A stretch of DNA of 64,000 nucleotides from Deltaproteobacteria bacterium (GTDB lineage Bacteria > Myxococcota_A > Polyangia > Polyangiales > Houyiibacteriaceae), in NCBI GenBank assembly GCA_017644045.1, contig JAEPMI010000002.1, positions 577,024 to 641,023 of the forward strand, in the 5' to 3' direction. The translations under genes were made by a program, and so were the position numbers. A model generated the notes under the pieces. That model saw only the letters and a program-made list of their open reading frames with translations. It had not been told where the DNA came from and searched no databases. Positions 10,159-18,570 of this stretch are shown in pieces (the first letter of the stretch is position 1; the number at the start of each line of letters is the position of its first letter).

Positions 10159-11589
10159 TCAGTCGGCGAAGAACTCGCCGTGGAAGCCCTGCGGCACGAA
10201 GAGCGGCAGCTCGATCCGGGCACGCTCGGTGAAGCTCTTCGCGTCGAGCACGACGAAGAGCGAACGCTCGCGGTGACCGTCGAGCACCAACGAGATCACC
10301 ACGCCCTCGTCTTCCGAGGCGGCGCGCGGGTCGGGCACGAAGATGGGCTCGCCGGGAAAGAGGCCGTCACCGCGCCATGGCGTGTGGGTGCCCTTCGCGC
10401 GGTCGACCTTCACCAGGCCATCGACGAAGGTGCCGGGCAGATCGTTCGTGACGCCATAGACCATTCGTGAGTCTCCGGCGCGCCGGGGATCGATCCGCGG
10501 GAGCTCGAGTCCCGGCACGTCGAGGCCGTCGATGGTGGCCGGCCCGTGGCTCGGCAATCGAATGCGACGCACGGCGCCGATCGCCTTGGGCGGCCCCTCG
10601 CTGCGCAGCCGCTCGAGCACGAGCTCCTGGAGCACGCTGCTGTCCGGGTAGGTGATCAGATCCAGCTCGAGCGAGTCGCCCGTCTCGCGACCGTCGATCG
10701 TGTGGAACGTGAAGAGGGGCTCGTCGAGATGCCACGTCTGGACCGCGCCGGAGTCCTTGTGCACCGCGCGAATGCGCGTCCCCGCAGCGCCATCCCACGT
10801 GAGGCAGCTGAAGAAGTCGGCGGTGAGGAAGCGGAGCTTCAGCGGCTGCACGAAGGGCGGACCCTCGACGAAGATCAGGTGGTTCGGGGTCGCGCCAAAC
10901 GAGTGCATGTAGGCCGGTCGGTCGGTCTCGAGCTCGCGGAGCAGGTGCCGGCGACCCGCGTCCATCCGGTACGCGACGTGGACCACCTTCGGGCCGAAGC
11001 GGCTCATGTAGTTGAAGTGGCAGCCGCGCTTCGCGTCCCAATGCGGGTGCGCCGTGGTGAGGTGGCCCTCGAGGACGTCGCGGTGCTCGAGGGTCCCGAG
11101 CGCTTCGAGGGTGGTCGGGTCGAAGCGCGCGCGGCGGGTGGTCTCGGTCATGGCGACCATCGCGTCGCCGATGCGCGCGACGTTGACGCTGCCGTCGTCG
11201 GTCGTGGGGCGCTCGCCGAGGAAAGGCCGGATACGCTCTGCCAGCGCGCGCAGCCGCGGGAAGGGGTTGGGCCGCATCGCGCGCTCACGCGCGTGGGACT
11301 TGAGGTGCTTGGCGCTCACCTCGGCCACGCCGGGCTCGTCGCCGATGCGCAGCCGGACGAGCATCGCGAGCCCCATGAACCAATGTTCGATGTCGCGGCT
11401 CGGTGCCTCGAAGGTGCCGGGCCCGGTGCGAAGCAGGGTGCCTCGCAGCCACGTCGGGACGTCGCCCTCGATGCGAAGACGGGTACGCGGGAGCTCCTTC
11501 GGCTGCGAACGGAAGCCGAGCGCCGAGAGGTTTCGGCTCGATGAGCGGACGGGCTCGGGCGAGCGACGGAGGGGCGGCGCGGCGACCAT
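10159..11589 (-). CDS. Carotenoid cleavage oxygenase
   Basis: The protein has 476 residues, the usual length for bacterial carotenoid or stilbene cleavage oxygenases. The four expected Fe(II)-binding histidines can be placed: H181 in TTAHPHWD, H229 in AYMHSFGAT, H296 in LFTFHTIDG, and H470 in PQGFHGEFFAD. The N-terminal IEGDVPTWLRGTLLRTGPG is the family signature for the first propeller blade. These enzymes cleave a polyene double bond with O2 to give apocarotenals, and retinal when the substrate is beta-carotene or an apocarotenal. The window also encodes a CrtI-type desaturase (56935-58482), so carotenoid substrate may be made in the cell. No membrane segment is seen. Confidence 0.93.
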   Translation of the reverse strand: MVAAPPLRRSPEPVRSSSRNLSALGFRSQPKELPRTRLRIEGDVPTWLRGTLLRTGPGTFEAPSRDIEHWFMGLAMLVRLRIGDEPGVAEVSAKHLKSHARERAMRPNPFPRLRALAERIRPFLGERPTTDDGSVNVARIGDAMVAMTETTRRARFDPTTLEALGTLEHRDVLEGHLTTAHPHWDAKRGCHFNYMSRFGPKVVHVAYRMDAGRRHLLRELETDRPAYMHSFGATPNHLIFVEGPPFVQPLKLRFLTADFFSCLTWDGAAGTRIRAVHKDSGAVQTWHLDEPLFTFHTIDGRETGDSLELDLITYPDSSVLQELVLERLRSEGPPKAIGAVRRIRLPSHGPATIDGLDVPGLELPRIDPRRAGDSRMVYGVTNDLPGTFVDGLVKVDRAKGTHTPWRGDGLFPGEPIFVPDPRAASEDEGVVISLVLDGHRERSLFVVLDAKSFTERARIELPLFVPQGFHGEFFAD

Positions 11590-11621
11590 GCCTCACGGGT
11601 AGCGAAGGGAGGGCGGCGCGG

Positions 11622-12686
11622 TCAACCGATGACGCGGAGGAGCTCACCGCGGGCGCCGCGCACGTCGGTGGGCTCCACGAGGATCGTGACGCCATCCAGC
11701 CCCGGCCACTCGTAGCGGCCGCGCTTGGGCTCCAGGTCTTCGGCCATGGCCCCCGCGGCGTCCCAGGGAACCGAGAGGATCAGCTCCGGTCCATCGGGCT
11801 GCCACCCCGAGCCGAGGCCGGGCACGAAGACCACGCTCGCGGCACGGCCGACGAGCTTGAAGGTCCGGTTGTAGGGGAGGCGGAGCCGAAGCATCCGCAA
11901 GAGATCCGGCACGGCGATCGCGCCGACCGTGATCTCGACGCCCTCGCCCACCTTCTCCCAGCGAACCACCGAGGCGAAGCTCGAGCCGTGGGAAGAACCG
12001 TCGCGACGCGCTCCCTTGCGGCACGCCTTCGCGAACTCGGGGTCACTCATCATCGACGAGCGGCCCGGGTAGGTCACGAGCATCTTGTTGCGCGCCGAAG
12101 CGAGCTCGAGGAAGCCGTCGCAGCGCCAGTCGCGCACCGCGTCGACCTCGTCGCTGGTCGCGCCGAAGACCTGGACGAACTGGATGGTGCCGTTGCGGGT
12201 CTCGAGCGGCGGGAGCTGCGGGTCCTCCGTGAAGAGCACCGCCTCGAGCTGGGTGTTCCGGATGCCGCCGAGCGGTCCGTTGAGCTCCATGTGGTCACCC
12301 GCCCGGAACACGTTCGAGCTCCGGAAGACGTAGCGCGCGAGACGCTGGAGCATCTGCACCGGCCAGTAGGGCGCCTCGTCGCCGGCGTGGCGCGCGACCC
12401 GGAAGGTGAGCTCGAAACCGAAGCCGCTCACACCCGGCCGCGCCGGGAACGAGGAGTCGTCCTCGTAGAGCTGGGTCAGCCCGTAGGTCACGTAGTGCCA
12501 GTGGTCGCCGGCCGGAAAGGCGCTGACGCCCTCGAGCGGGTCCTGCCCCCCGGCCCGAGCGGAGTCGTCGCTCGACCAGTGCCGGGGCTCCTGCTCGTAG
12601 CCGTAGAGCCGCGCCATGGTCGTCGCGATGGCGGCCATGCCGGGCGCGACGTCTTTGGCGGTGGTGGTGATCTCCATGGCGTGCAT
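11622..12686 (-). CDS. Suppressor-of-fused (SUFU) domain protein
   Basis: The protein has 354 residues from ATG 12686 (ATG 12677 is equally possible). It matches the bacterial SUFU domain: DPLEGVSAFPAGDHWHYVTY, then SGFGFELTFRV, APYWPVQMLQRLARYVF and a downstream FTEDPQLPP/GTIQFVQVFG stretch. In animals SUFU binds Gli transcription factors; bacterial homologues are often immunity proteins for polymorphic toxins (family knowledge). No toxin gene is adjacent: the neighbours are the carotenoid oxygenase, 32 bases downstream on the same strand, and the MoaD-E fusion. An immunity role is therefore not supported by context. The C-terminal 120 residues are not clearly part of the canonical domain. 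Confidence 0.85.
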   Translation of the reverse strand: MHAMEITTTAKDVAPGMAAIATTMARLYGYEQEPRHWSSDDSARAGGQDPLEGVSAFPAGDHWHYVTYGLTQLYEDDSSFPARPGVSGFGFELTFRVARHAGDEAPYWPVQMLQRLARYVFRSSNVFRAGDHMELNGPLGGIRNTQLEAVLFTEDPQLPPLETRNGTIQFVQVFGATSDEVDAVRDWRCDGFLELASARNKMLVTYPGRSSMMSDPEFAKACRKGARRDGSSHGSSFASVVRWEKVGEGVEITVGAIAVPDLLRMLRLRLPYNRTFKLVGRAASVVFVPGLGSGWQPDGPELILSVPWDAAGAMAEDLEPKRGRYEWPGLDGVTILVEPTDVRGARGELLRVIG

Positions 12687-12818
12687 CCGAACGGTTTCTT
12701 ACGGCCGGAAGAGTGTTCACCTTCCGTCACGCGACCGTCACCTGCGCCATCCTTCCCGATCGGGCGCGCGCTGCCAAGAATCGCGGGCGAGACCGAGAGC
12801 GGGCTCACGCCCAACGCT

Positions 12819-13487
12819 CTATTCGAGGTTCACCCAGCGGGGGTCGCTGGCGTCGAAGTGCTCCCGCTTCCAGATGGGCACCGTCTCCTTGAAGCGGTCG
12901 ATGGTCAGCCGGCAGGCCCGGAAGGCGGCGTCCCGATGGGCGGCGGAGGCGGCGACGACCACCGCACGCTCCCCGACCTCGAGCGGGCCGACCCGATGGG
13001 TGGCCGCGAGGCGGACCCCCTCGATCTCGGCGGCGACTCCCTCGAGCACCCGGCGAGCTTCCTTCGGCGCCAGGGTGTCGTGCGCCTCGTACTCGAGCCC
13101 GGTCACCGATTGACCGTCGGCGTGGTTTCGGACGACCCCGACGAAGAGCGCGATGCCTCCTGCGCCGGGGTGGGCGACGGCGTCGTAGCACTCGTCGATC
13201 GAGAGCGGTGTCTCGCGGATGGCGACCAGCCGCACCGGATCCTCCGGGGCGCCACCAGCGACGGGCGGCAGCACGTCGATCTCGTCGGCGGGCTCGTAGC
13301 GAGTGTCCTTGGCGGCGAAGTCCCCGTTCCGGGCGAAGCGCATCCGAGGCAGGTGGGGCGCGAGCGCGGGGTGCCGCTCGGCCAGCAACGCCCGGAGGGC
13401 CGCTTCGTCGAGCGGTCCCTGCGGCTCGAGGGTCTCCTCGGAGCGCTGGGCGAGCTCGCGGGCGGCGGCGTGGTAGCGGATCTTCAC
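12819..13487 (-). CDS. moaE: Molybdopterin synthase MoaD-MoaE fusion
   Basis: The protein has 222 residues from GTG 13487, chosen because GGAGG lies eight bases upstream and the MoaD fold starts at once (VKIRYHAAARELA). Residues 1-83 are MoaD, a ubiquitin-like sulphur carrier, ending in PPVAGG. The rest is MoaE, the catalytic subunit that turns precursor Z (cPMP) into molybdopterin, with THRVGPLEVGE and PIWKREHF near the C-terminus. Separate MoaD needs a free Gly-Gly end for thiocarboxylation. Here the pair is internal, followed by APEDPV, so cleavage after Gly-Gly is expected, as reported for mycobacterial MoaX. No other molybdenum cofactor gene is adjacent. Confidence 0.93.
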   Translation of the reverse strand: MKIRYHAAARELAQRSEETLEPQGPLDEAALRALLAERHPALAPHLPRMRFARNGDFAAKDTRYEPADEIDVLPPVAGGAPEDPVRLVAIRETPLSIDECYDAVAHPGAGGIALFVGVVRNHADGQSVTGLEYEAHDTLAPKEARRVLEGVAAEIEGVRLAATHRVGPLEVGERAVVVAASAAHRDAAFRACRLTIDRFKETVPIWKREHFDASDPRWVNLE

Positions 13488-13570
13488 GGGCCCAACCTCC
13501 CTCGGAGGCGGGAGCCTGGCAAGCGCCCTGCCCCGTGACGACGGGCCCATCCTGCATTATCTGAGAAGCC

Positions 13571-13936
13571 GTGGCCGAGTCCGACCGCATCCCCAAGCCT
13601 CCGCCGCCCGTGAAGGGCGAGACCAAGACCGAAGACGTGGTCCTCGTCCACGGCCGCACCGCCGACGGCAAGGGACTGGAAGTCCTCCGGAAGAAGGGCG
13701 ATGAGCTGAGCGCCGGTCAGATTCGTCCGGTGGAGGACGGCAAGCCGCTCACCGGCGACCTGGTGAAGCTGACGCCGCGACCCGAGATGCCGCTGCTCTG
13801 CGACGTGGACGTGGAGTACGAGGCGCCCCGGTCGACGAAGGCCGAGGCCGGACCCGCCAGGGTCAGCTCGAGCGCCTATCGGAAGGGTTGGGACCGCATG
13901 TGGGGTAAACGAAAGAGCCCGGGGAAGGCGAACTGA
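13571..13936 (+). CDS. Conserved small protein of unknown function
   Basis: The protein has 121 residues with a GTG start at 13571, and is soluble and charged. It contains a short repeated-strand core (VVLVHGRTADGKGLEVLRKK, then GQIRPVEDGKPLTGDLVKL) and a basic C-terminus (RKGWDRMWGKRK). I do not recognise the family. The stop overlaps the next start by one base (TGATG), so it is translationally coupled to the Kelch lipoprotein gene. It is divergent from the MoaD-E gene. Confidence 0.65.
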   Translation: MAESDRIPKPPPPVKGETKTEDVVLVHGRTADGKGLEVLRKKGDELSAGQIRPVEDGKPLTGDLVKLTPRPEMPLLCDVDVEYEAPRSTKAEAGPARVSSSAYRKGWDRMWGKRKSPGKAN

Positions 13937-14997
13937 TGCGACGGGTGGGGGTGCTGCTGCTCGGCGCGATCGCGCTGGGCTGCGGCGACGATGATGGCGA
14001 TGGCGAAGTAGACGCGGCGGTGATGGACGCCAGCCCGCCCGCCGATCTCTTCATGGCCGACGCGCCTCCTTCGGACATGCCGGCACCGGCATGCGCCGGG
14101 TGCCCGGCCGAGGCGCCCTGGAGCTGCGAGCAGTGCCTGCCCGCGCCCCTGCAAGAGGTCACCGCCGCGGTCCTCGACGGTACCATCGTGATCGCGGGTG
14201 GCTTCGAGTCGACGATTCGGATCGTCGGCACCGTTCGACAGCTCGACCCGAGCGTGGGCGTCTGGCAGGAGCTCCCCGCCCTCCCGGCGATGCGGCACCA
14301 CCTCTCGTTGGTCGCGATGGACGGAGACCTCTACGCCATCGGCGGCATGGACAGCCTGGCCTTCGAGGCCTTGGCGGACTGCTGGGTCCTGCGCGCCGGT
14401 GCGAGCGAGTGGACGTCGATCGCGTCCCTGCCGGAACCGCGAGCCGCCGCGGGCGCCGCAGCGATCGGTGGCGAGATCGTGGTCGGGGCGGGCCAGGGTC
14501 TGGGCGCGAACAGCGACGCGCAGCTGGCCGCGGCCGCGCCCGCGCTGATCTACGACCCGGAGACCGACGAGTGGCGCGAAGGCGCGTCGATCCCGACACC
14601 GCGCGAGCACGTCGCCAGCTTCGCCCACGATGGAGAGCTCTGGATCCTCGGCGGGCGATCGATCAGCCTCGAGCCGACGATGGACGTGGTCGAGATCTAC
14701 GACCCCGAGGCCAACGAATGGCGCGCCGGCCCGACCATGCCGACCCCGCACGGCGGGTTCGCGGCGGCGGTGCTCGATGGCGTCGCGTACGTCGGTGGTG
14801 GCGAGGAGCGCGACCGCGCGCTCCAGACCTTCGAGGCCCTCGACCTGACCACGATGGAGTGGTCGAGCGCCGCGCCGATCCCGACGCCGCGCCACGGCCA
14901 CGCGATGGCGGGGGTCGACGGTCGGGTGTGGGTCATCGGCGGGGCCAACGAGCCGGTCTTCGCGGCGGTCCCGACGGTCGAAACGTTCACTCCCTGA
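13936..14997 (+). CDS. Kelch-repeat lipoprotein
   Basis: The protein has 353 residues with a signal peptide and lipobox IALGC followed by GDDDGDGE. After an acidic, proline-rich linker and a small Cys cluster (ACAGCPAEAPWSCEQC), residues about 70-350 are five to six Kelch blades. Each has the GG-x-Y/W pattern: VIAGGFES, LYAIGGMDS, LWILGGRS, AYVGGGEER and VWVIGGANE. Kelch propellers bind proteins or sugars, so a surface-exposed scaffold or binding protein is inferred. Translation is coupled to the upstream small gene by a one-base overlap, and the methyltransferase gene follows three bases after the stop, so the three genes probably form one operon. Confidence 0.85.
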   Translation: MRRVGVLLLGAIALGCGDDDGDGEVDAAVMDASPPADLFMADAPPSDMPAPACAGCPAEAPWSCEQCLPAPLQEVTAAVLDGTIVIAGGFESTIRIVGTVRQLDPSVGVWQELPALPAMRHHLSLVAMDGDLYAIGGMDSLAFEALADCWVLRAGASEWTSIASLPEPRAAAGAAAIGGEIVVGAGQGLGANSDAQLAAAAPALIYDPETDEWREGASIPTPREHVASFAHDGELWILGGRSISLEPTMDVVEIYDPEANEWRAGPTMPTPHGGFAAAVLDGVAYVGGGEERDRALQTFEALDLTTMEWSSAAPIPTPRHGHAMAGVDGRVWVIGGANEPVFAAVPTVETFTP

Positions 14998-15000
14998 CCC

Positions 15001-15813
15001 ATGTTGCGGCACCGCGGACACCGACTGCGCTTCGAAGCGAAGCGCGCGAACCTCTCCGGTCTGCTCCGGGAGCGCTTCGTGGAGGTTCCGCCGGACGACG
15101 CGACGCGCCAGTGGATCGACGACGCCATCGACCGACCGAACAAGGCGCTGGCGCTCGCGGCACGCGCGGTGGCCCGCACGATGCTCAGCGACTACGACGC
15201 GAACGCGCTCGCCGGGACCCACGACATGCGGGTGGTCGGAACCGGGCAGCTCGAGCGGCTGCTCGCGGCCACGAAGCTCTCGAAGGGCGGGCGGTTGCTC
15301 GACGTGGGCGCGGGCGATGGGCACGTGACGGCGGAGCTCGCGCCGCTCTTCGATGCGGTGGAGACCACCGAGCTCTCGAAGGGCATGGCCAAGCGGCTCC
15401 GGGAGAAGGGCTACCTCTGCCACGAGAAGGACCTGGTCCACGATCGGCTGATCGATGTGGCGCCCTTCGACGCGATCGCACTGCTCAACGTGATCGACCG
15501 GACGAGCCATCCGATCTCGTTGCTCGAAAACCTGCGCGACCTGATGGCACCGGGCGCGTGGCTCTTGATCGCGACGCCGCTACCGCTCGCGCCGCACGTG
15601 CACGTGGGGCCGGCGACCGTCGACCCGGAGGAGATGCTCCCGATCGATCGACGGAGCTGGGAGCACGCGGCGAGCACGCTGGAGTCGGACCTGCTGCGGC
15701 CGCTCGGTTACGACGTCCGGTCGTTGTCGCGCGTGCCGTATCTGTGCCGGGGCGGAAAGCGGCAGCCCGTGGTGCAGCTCGACGACGCGTTGTTTCTCTG
15801 TACGCGGGCCTGA
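15001..15813 (+). CDS. METTL9/DREV-like methyltransferase
   Basis: The protein has 270 residues. It matches the DREV/METTL9 family along its core, not only in the SAM site. Motif I is GRLLDVGAGDGHVT (97-110); then come TTELSKGMAKRLREKGY, the family signature ALLNVIDRTSHPISLLENLR (160-179), APHVHVG, and C-terminal RVPYLCRGGK and LDDALFLC. Vertebrate METTL9 makes N1-methylhistidine in [small]-H-x-H motifs of proteins (family knowledge). Bacterial members are little studied and the substrate here is unknown. The gene is last of a probable three-gene operon with a small unknown protein and a Kelch lipoprotein. A generic small-molecule methyltransferase is the alternative, but the DREV-specific motifs argue against it. 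Confidence 0.85.
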   Translation: MLRHRGHRLRFEAKRANLSGLLRERFVEVPPDDATRQWIDDAIDRPNKALALAARAVARTMLSDYDANALAGTHDMRVVGTGQLERLLAATKLSKGGRLLDVGAGDGHVTAELAPLFDAVETTELSKGMAKRLREKGYLCHEKDLVHDRLIDVAPFDAIALLNVIDRTSHPISLLENLRDLMAPGAWLLIATPLPLAPHVHVGPATVDPEEMLPIDRRSWEHAASTLESDLLRPLGYDVRSLSRVPYLCRGGKRQPVVQLDDALFLCTRA

Positions 15814-15838
15814 GTCGGAAGTCGGAAGTCGGAGTCGG
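15813..15838. repeat. Short tandem repeat AGTCGG(A)
   Basis: Four consecutive units, AGTCGGA, AGTCGGA, AGTCGG and AGTCGG, fill the gap between the convergent METTL9-like and glyoxalase II genes, starting at the last base of the former's stop codon. It looks like a microsatellite produced by slippage; no function is evident. Confidence 0.8.
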
Positions 15839-15846
15839 CGGCGCGA

Positions 15847-16638
15847 CTACCAGGAGTTCCGCAGCTCCCGCAGCTTCAGAAACACCGTCTTCGCGTCCGG
15901 CTCGTCGGGCAGGTCGTCGAAGCGCTCGCGCAACTTGGCGATGACCGTCGGGCTGTGGAGCCGGAAGAAGGTGTTGATCTCCTTCTCGAGCGCGAGCGTG
16001 GTCACGAGCGGGTCGTTCGGGTCCTGACCATCGACGTCGCCCATCAGCGCCTTGGCCTTCGCGTTGTCCGGCTCGCGGTCGAGGGTGAAGCCGAGATTGT
16101 TCTCGATGTAGTCGTGCCCCGGGTAGATGAGCGTCGCGTCGGGGAGCTTCGCGAGCTGACCCGCGAAGGTCTCGTAGAGCTCGGCGGGATGGCCGCCGTT
16201 GTGGCAGTTGCCGGCGCCGGCGTTGAAGAGGGTGTCGCCGCAGAAGAGCGCGGGCGTGTCGGTCCGCGAGAGCAGGCAGACGTGGCTCATGGTGTGGCCC
16301 GGTGTGTCGAGCACCTCGAGCTCCACGCTCTTGCCGACCTTCACGACGTCGCCCGCCGAGAGGCCGCGATCCATGTCTTTGATCCGATCGCTGGCACCCG
16401 CGTGGGCGAGGATCGTCGCACCCGTCGCCGCCTTCATCGGTCCGTTGCCGCCGATGTGGTCCATGTGGTGGTGGGTGTTGAGCACCTGGGTGACCGTCCA
16501 GCCCTTCTCCTTCGCCGCCGCGAGGCACTTCGCGTGGTCCAGCGGATCGATGGCCAGCGCCTCGCCCGTGTCGGGGCAAGCGATCAGGTAGTTGAAGTTG
16601 CGGAATGGATTCGCGGTCCAGAGTTGCTCGACGATCAT
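15847..16638 (-). CDS. gloB: Hydroxyacylglutathione hydrolase (glyoxalase II)
   Basis: The protein has 263 residues, the usual glyoxalase II length. It hydrolyses S-lactoylglutathione to D-lactate and glutathione, the second step of methylglyoxal detoxification in the cytosol. The metallo-beta-lactamase binuclear site is complete: THHHMDH (55-61), PGHTMSH (113-119, H115), GDTLFNAGAGNC and IYPGHDYIENN. The C-terminal HAGH substrate-binding domain follows. A glyoxalase I gene is not in the window. The neighbouring aldo/keto reductase gene lies 42 bases upstream on the same strand and could share a carbonyl-detoxification role (inference). Confidence 0.95.
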   Translation of the reverse strand: MIVEQLWTANPFRNFNYLIACPDTGEALAIDPLDHAKCLAAAKEKGWTVTQVLNTHHHMDHIGGNGPMKAATGATILAHAGASDRIKDMDRGLSAGDVVKVGKSVELEVLDTPGHTMSHVCLLSRTDTPALFCGDTLFNAGAGNCHNGGHPAELYETFAGQLAKLPDATLIYPGHDYIENNLGFTLDREPDNAKAKALMGDVDGQDPNDPLVTTLALEKEINTFFRLHSPTVIAKLRERFDDLPDEPDAKTVFLKLRELRNSW

Positions 16639-16680
16639 CGCCCCGAACTCTGGCGCCCGAGGCGGCGATTGCCAAGGGGC

Positions 16681-17508
16681 TCAGAGGCCGACGGTCTCGA
16701 TCGTGCGTAGCTCGTCGTCGCCGAGAGTCAGCTGCAGCGAGTCGAGGTCCTGCCGCATGTGCTGGGGGTCGCTCGTGCCGGTGAGCGGGAGCATCCCGAG
16801 CTGTCGGGCGAAGGCGAAGACGACCTGCGGCACCGTGACGCCGTGGGCTCTGGCGATCGCCTTTACCGAGTCCCGCGCGAGCGCGTCGCGGTTGGCGGTC
16901 AGGAGCGAGAAGCCCTGGTAGACGATCTTCGCGCCGTCGCAGCGCTGGCGTACGGCAGCGTCCCAGCCGCGGCTCGCGTAGCAGCGGTTCTGGACGAAGG
17001 TGGGCGCGACCTCGGCGAGCTCGATGAACGCATCGAGCTGAGACGCGCTGACGTTGCTCAGGCCGATGAAGCGCACGCGGCCCTCGCCATGGATGGCCTC
17101 CATCGCGCGCCACGCGCGTTCGTCGGCTGGACCGAGCCCTTCCCGCCGCGAGGGACCATGCAGGACGAGCGAGTCGATGCGCTCGACCCCGAGGTGCTCG
17201 AGCGAGCGGTCGAAAGACTGGCGCACCTGCTCACCGGTCGCCGCGTCCGGGTCGTAGGGCAGTCGGTGGTCCTGGCCTCCGCGGAAGGTGAACTTGGTCT
17301 GCAGGAAGAGCTCGTCGCGAGCCATCCCTCCGGTGAATGCCTTCGCGAGCGCCGCCCCGACCCCGGCCTCGTGGTAGTGCTTTCGCTGGTTGGCGGTGTC
17401 GATCCCGCGAAAGCCCGCCGCGAGCGCCTTCTCGACCAGCGCTTCGGTGCGCTCCTCCTTCCACGCGGTGCCGTAGAGGAAGGGCGGGATGTCGGCCGGA
17501 GTGCTCAT
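16681..17508 (-). CDS. Aldo/keto reductase
   Basis: The protein has 275 residues and an AKR-type TIM barrel. The catalytic tetrad can be read: Asp in FRGIDTANQ, Tyr in KHYHEAGVG, Lys in LQTKFTF and His in SLVLHGPS. RFIGLSNVSASQL matches the conserved G-[LIV]-S-N segment, and the C-terminal LPLTGTSDPQHMRQDLDSL is the NADPH-binding end. It reduces aldehydes or ketones with NAD(P)H; the substrate is unknown. It is upstream of gloB on the same strand, so methylglyoxal or related carbonyls are plausible substrates. Confidence 0.9.
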   Translation of the reverse strand: MSTPADIPPFLYGTAWKEERTEALVEKALAAGFRGIDTANQRKHYHEAGVGAALAKAFTGGMARDELFLQTKFTFRGGQDHRLPYDPDAATGEQVRQSFDRSLEHLGVERIDSLVLHGPSRREGLGPADERAWRAMEAIHGEGRVRFIGLSNVSASQLDAFIELAEVAPTFVQNRCYASRGWDAAVRQRCDGAKIVYQGFSLLTANRDALARDSVKAIARAHGVTVPQVVFAFARQLGMLPLTGTSDPQHMRQDLDSLQLTLGDDELRTIETVGL

Positions 17509-17546
17509 GGCCGATCTCTAGGTTCGTTCCGTCGCGAACGCGAGGG

Positions 17547-18527
17547 TCAGGCGGCCGTACGCTCGACGGTGGTCACGTGCTCGGAGACCACCGACCGGTA
17601 GCCGGTCGAGGCGGTCTTGAGGTCCAGCGACGCAGCGATGTTGCGCTCGATGGCGCGTCGGTCGCGGGCGTAGGGGAGCCAGGCGCGCGCGAGCGCTCGC
17701 ATGTTCGTGAGCCGGTTCTCCCGCTTGCGCGAGAGCATCTGCGCGACGATGGCGTCGAGCTCTTGGCTCACGCCATCGACCAGGAGGCCGACCCGCGGGG
17801 CGTCCTCGCGGATGATCGCGCGCAGCAGGTTGGTCACGGTCGAGCCCGAGTAGGGCAGACGACCGGCGAGGGCCTCGAAGACGACGACCCCGAGGCCGAA
17901 GATGTCCGCGCGCGCATCGACGGCCGGGTTGCCGGAGGCCTGCTCCGGAGAGACGTAGGAAGGGGTGCCGTAGACCCGGCCGCGCTCGCGCTCGACCTCG
18001 TCGGCGGGCGCGGTCTCGGCGGCGCAGACACCGAAGTCGAGCAGCCACATCCGCAGCTCGCCCTTCGAGGTACGGTCGAGGATGATGTGCTCGGGCTTCA
18101 CGTCCCGGTGCACGTAGCCCGCGGCGTGCGCGCGGTGGAGCACGTCGGCGACGCGCAAGACGATCGCGGCGACCACGGGGACTTCGAGCGGTCCCATGCG
18201 ACGCAGAATGCGGTGGAGCGGCTCACCATCGATCCGCTCCATCACCGTGTAAGGCGATCCGTCGTAGAGAATCCCCTCGTCGATGACGGGCACGATGCTC
18301 GGATGGGCCACGCGGCGAGAGACCTCGCCCTCGCGACGCAGCCGTCGCGCCAGGTCCGGGTGATCCGCGAAGATCGGCCGGAGCGTCTTCACCACCACCG
18401 GATGACCATCGCTCAATCGCGTCGCTTCGAAACACACGCCGGTGCCACCGATGCCGATGACCCCCCCGAGCGTGTAGCGAGCGTCGAGCGTCGTCCCCCG
18501 CAGCTCCTGTCGTTCCTCCGACGCCAT
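17547..18527 (-). CDS. Ser/Thr protein kinase, soluble, with altered catalytic loop
   Basis: The protein has 326 residues with one Hanks-type kinase domain (about 15-280) and no transmembrane segment. Visible motifs are a glycine loop IGIGGTGVCFEA, VVVKTL (the ATP-binding Lys), YVHRDVKPEHI, LLDFGVCA, GTPSYVSPEQ and DIFGLGVVVFEAL. The Mg-coordinating Asn of HRDxKPxN is replaced by His, which is unusual and could weaken or alter catalysis. The 45-residue C-terminal tail is rich in Ser and Thr (TASTGYRSVVSEHVTTVERT), a candidate autophosphorylation region. The neighbours are an aldo/keto reductase and a membrane phosphoesterase; the target is unknown. Confidence 0.9.
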   Translation of the reverse strand: MASEERQELRGTTLDARYTLGGVIGIGGTGVCFEATRLSDGHPVVVKTLRPIFADHPDLARRLRREGEVSRRVAHPSIVPVIDEGILYDGSPYTVMERIDGEPLHRILRRMGPLEVPVVAAIVLRVADVLHRAHAAGYVHRDVKPEHIILDRTSKGELRMWLLDFGVCAAETAPADEVERERGRVYGTPSYVSPEQASGNPAVDARADIFGLGVVVFEALAGRLPYSGSTVTNLLRAIIREDAPRVGLLVDGVSQELDAIVAQMLSRKRENRLTNMRALARAWLPYARDRRAIERNIAASLDLKTASTGYRSVVSEHVTTVERTAA

Positions 18528-18570
18528 GCCCCGACCTTCCGCAAGGGATGGTCGGGGGTCAAAAAAGCGG

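Noticed and set aside
11622-12686. SUFU protein as part of a toxin-immunity locus
   Set aside because: No polymorphic toxin or other immunity gene is adjacent; the neighbours are housekeeping-like.
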